NCBI RefSeq assembly: GCF_004115215.2
Contig: NC_041748.1
Span: 17,288,337-17,352,336, forward strand
Direction of reading: 5' to 3'
Length of the DNA: 64,000 nucleotides
Origin: Ornithorhynchus anatinus
Taxonomy: Eukaryota; Chordata; Mammalia; Monotremata; Ornithorhynchidae
Shown piece after piece: positions 63,106 to 64,000 of this stretch (position 1 is its first letter; the number at the start of each line of letters is the position of its first letter). The notes under the pieces are model-generated. The model saw only the letters and a program-made list of their open reading frames with translations, did no database searches and had not been told where the DNA came from. A program made the position numbers and the translations under genes.

Positions 63106-63430
63106 GCTCCGCCCAAATTAGCCGTGTTAAGGTGGAGCAGAGCTCAAAATCTGTCACATTAAACTGACACCTGGAGAGCCTGTTGGGAAATCACCACTGT
63201 CTGTGAGGGAAGATTGAAAATTCGGGTAACGATACCGAAAACAGCCACCTGGACTCATTTTCTTTTAATTGCCAAATAACTATAGAGGATTTAGTAGGGA
63301 TTCATTTTGTACTTTTCAACTTGAATTTGCCAGAGAGAGAAGTCCAATGCCCAGACAGACTCTTTATGTTCTACCAACCACAGCGGAAACTCATTCTTCA
63401 CAGGCATCTACCACAGTGCAGTTCACCAAG
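63105..63430. other. Unique AT-rich island, possible conserved non-coding element
   Basis: About 325 bp unique: GCCCAAATTAGCCG, TTTTCTTTTAATTGCCAAAT and an AGTAGGGATTCATTTTGTAC stretch. Confidence 0.43.
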
Positions 63431-64000
63431 TCGGGTGTTGGAAGACCAGGGTTTTAGTCCCGGTATCTTCTGGGTGTCCTTGGGCAAGTCACTTTTTAAA
63501 AAAATTGGTGTTTGTTAAACAATGACAATGTGCCAGGCACTGTATTAAGCGCTGGGGTCGATGCAAGTTAATCTGATGAGGTTGGTACAGTCCCTTGTCC
63601 CAAAATGGGCTCGCAGTATTTATCCCCGTTTTACAGATGAGGTAACTGAGGGCCAGAGAAATGAAATGACTGGCCCAAGGTCCAACAACAGACAAGTGGC
63701 TGAGCCGGAATTAGAACCCAGGTCTTTCTGATTCTCGGGCCCATGGTCTTCCCCTAGGCCACGCTGCTTCTCTAGCTGTCAGCTCCCTCATCTATAAAAT
63801 GAGGCTTCAATTCCTGTTCTCTTTCCAAGACTGTGAGTCTTAGATGAGGCAGGGACTGCGTCTGATCTGACGAGTGTGTACCCGCCCCAGTGCCTAGCAC
63901 AATATTTAGCACATAATGTTTAATAAATCCCATAACAAATAACAGCAATTACTATTACTACTATTGATTCCATTTGAGGAGCAGCACGGCATAGTGGATA
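63430..64000. repeat. Mon-1 pieces to the right edge
   Basis: Plus-strand fragment (about 63430-63495), antisense Mon-1 (63505-63770), plus-strand CORE and tail (63780-63960), and the head of another plus-strand copy (GGAGCAGCACGGCATAGTGG, from about 63976) cut by the window end. Confidence 0.83.

Noticed and set aside
1-64000. Retroviral, LTR or other virus-like elements, DNA transposons and CRISPR arrays
   Set aside because: No gag, pol or env motif, paired LTRs, transposase or spaced direct-repeat array was recognised anywhere; the tandem arrays present are minisatellites and microsatellites.

Overview
The window looks like a stretch of a monotreme nuclear genome (platypus or echidna; I cannot tell which). 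The evidence is the very high density of Mon-1 (MIR/CORE-SINE) copies with a tRNA-like head, a conserved CORE segment, an L2-like tail and (ATT)n ends, together with many L2 LINE pieces ending in (TGAA)n. These are the dominant active repeat families of monotremes. No retroviral or LTR element, DNA transposon, CRISPR array or true tRNA/rRNA gene was recognised.

The left third (0-17 kb) carries a block syntenic with human 22q11.23: the first coding exon of a secreted protein, probably MMP11 (minus strand, running off the left edge); CHCHD10 (plus, four exons, 142 codons); C22orf15 (minus, five exons, 166 codons); and VPREB3 (plus, two exons, 123 codons). Splice sites, phases and protein lengths fit the mammalian genes. 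Matching regulatory signals were found: a roughly 75-bp minisatellite with NRF1-like and GC boxes upstream of CHCHD10, an RFX-type X-box upstream of C22orf15, an immunoglobulin octamer upstream of VPREB3, and a TATA box upstream of the MMP11-like exon.

The middle (17-31 kb) holds degenerate telomere-like sequence, minisatellites, an L2 ORF2 fragment and a head-to-head pair of 2'-5'-oligoadenylate synthetase family loci. One is OAS1-like (minus; exons 1 and 2 only). The other is OASL (plus; exon 1, the C-terminal catalytic exon and the tandem ubiquitin-like exon, but no exons 2-4). Both look incomplete or decayed, although an interferon-type promoter with two ISREs precedes OASL exon 1. OAS genes beside VPREB3 join what are separate 22q11 and 12q24 segments in humans.

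The right half (31-64 kb) has no convincing gene. It is a mosaic of Mon-1 and L2 pieces separated by unique, AT-richer islands of 200-700 bp with many homeodomain-type TAAT/ATTA motifs. This resembles the regulatory landscape of a gene desert. Coordinates of repeats and islands are read by eye and are approximate to about 10-30 bp; exon borders of the named genes were worked out base by base. Comparisons with human proteins are from memory, not from a database search.
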